This document shows positions 6,283 to 6,345 of a DNA stretch of 6,345 nt, piece by piece. Under the pieces are notes generated by a model. It ran no database searches, was not told the origin of the DNA, and saw nothing but the letters and a program-made list of their open reading frames with translations. Origin of the DNA: Candidatus Hydrogenedentota bacterium. GTDB taxonomy: Bacteria > Hydrogenedentota > Hydrogenedentia > Hydrogenedentiales > GCA-2746185. The DNA lies in assembly GCA_012965445.1 (NCBI GenBank), contig DTSJ01000482.1, positions 1-6,345 of the forward strand, in the 5' to 3' direction. Position 1 is the stretch's first letter. The number at the start of each line of letters is the position of its first letter. The position numbers and the translations under genes are program-made.

Positions 6283-6345
6283 TTACTCTCGTTCTTTCAA
6301 CGTCTCGACGAGGTCAAGATTGTTAATTTTGTGGCGAATGGCATA
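6283..6345 (-). CDS. C-terminal end of a gene cut by the window edge, probable MacB/FtsX-type ABC permease
   Basis: The minus strand is open from the window edge for 20 codons (YAIRHKINNLDLVETLKERE) to a TAA at 6283-6285. The ending resembles the usual last residues of FtsX/MacB-type ABC permeases, in which a basic stretch is followed by a short segment of the form L-D-x-V-E-x-L-(+)-x-E. It ends 23 nt before the adaptor start, on the same strand, which is normal for an exporter operon. Only 20 residues are visible, so the family call rests on this short motif and on the adaptor next door. Confidence 0.6.
   Translation of the reverse strand, partial: YAIRHKINNLDLVETLKERE

Overview
The window reads as Gram-negative bacterial DNA. 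The evidence is an inner-membrane-anchored periplasmic adaptor of an exporter, short Shine-Dalgarno sites and tight operons. The left-hand membrane protein and the transposase resemble families I associate with environmental bacteria such as planctomycetes, verrucomicrobia and acidobacteria. That placement is an impression from family recall, not a computed result.

Left part (1-2813, minus strand): a 530-residue multi-pass membrane protein of unknown function lies directly behind a complete insertion sequence (1673-2813). The IS carries one intact DDE integrase-type transposase and has 11-bp perfect terminal inverted repeats. The IS end runs into the membrane gene. The transposase stop and the membrane-protein start overlap as ATGA, and the first 12 codons of the membrane protein as read now are IS DNA. 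The insertion therefore appears to have replaced the gene's original 5' end and given it a new ribosome binding site and start.

Middle part (2814-4938, plus strand): a non-coding stretch carries a good sigma70-like promoter and a 7-bp palindrome. It is followed by two overlapping genes, a two-module VOC (glyoxalase-fold) protein and a cytoplasmic serine hydrolase of the beta-lactamase/esterase fold. The 11-nt overlap suggests translational coupling and a joint role, with unknown substrate.

Right part (4940-6345, minus strand): a HlyD/MacA-type periplasmic adaptor follows 23 nt behind the last 20 codons of another gene cut by the window edge. The end of that gene looks like the C-terminus of a MacB/FtsX-type ABC permease. 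The two would form an efflux or export operon reading in from the right. The adaptor and the serine hydrolase converge with one base between their stop codons.

I see no tRNA, rRNA, CRISPR array or obvious defence system. The most informative points are the IS/membrane-gene chimera, the VOC-hydrolase pair and the uncharacterised membrane protein itself.
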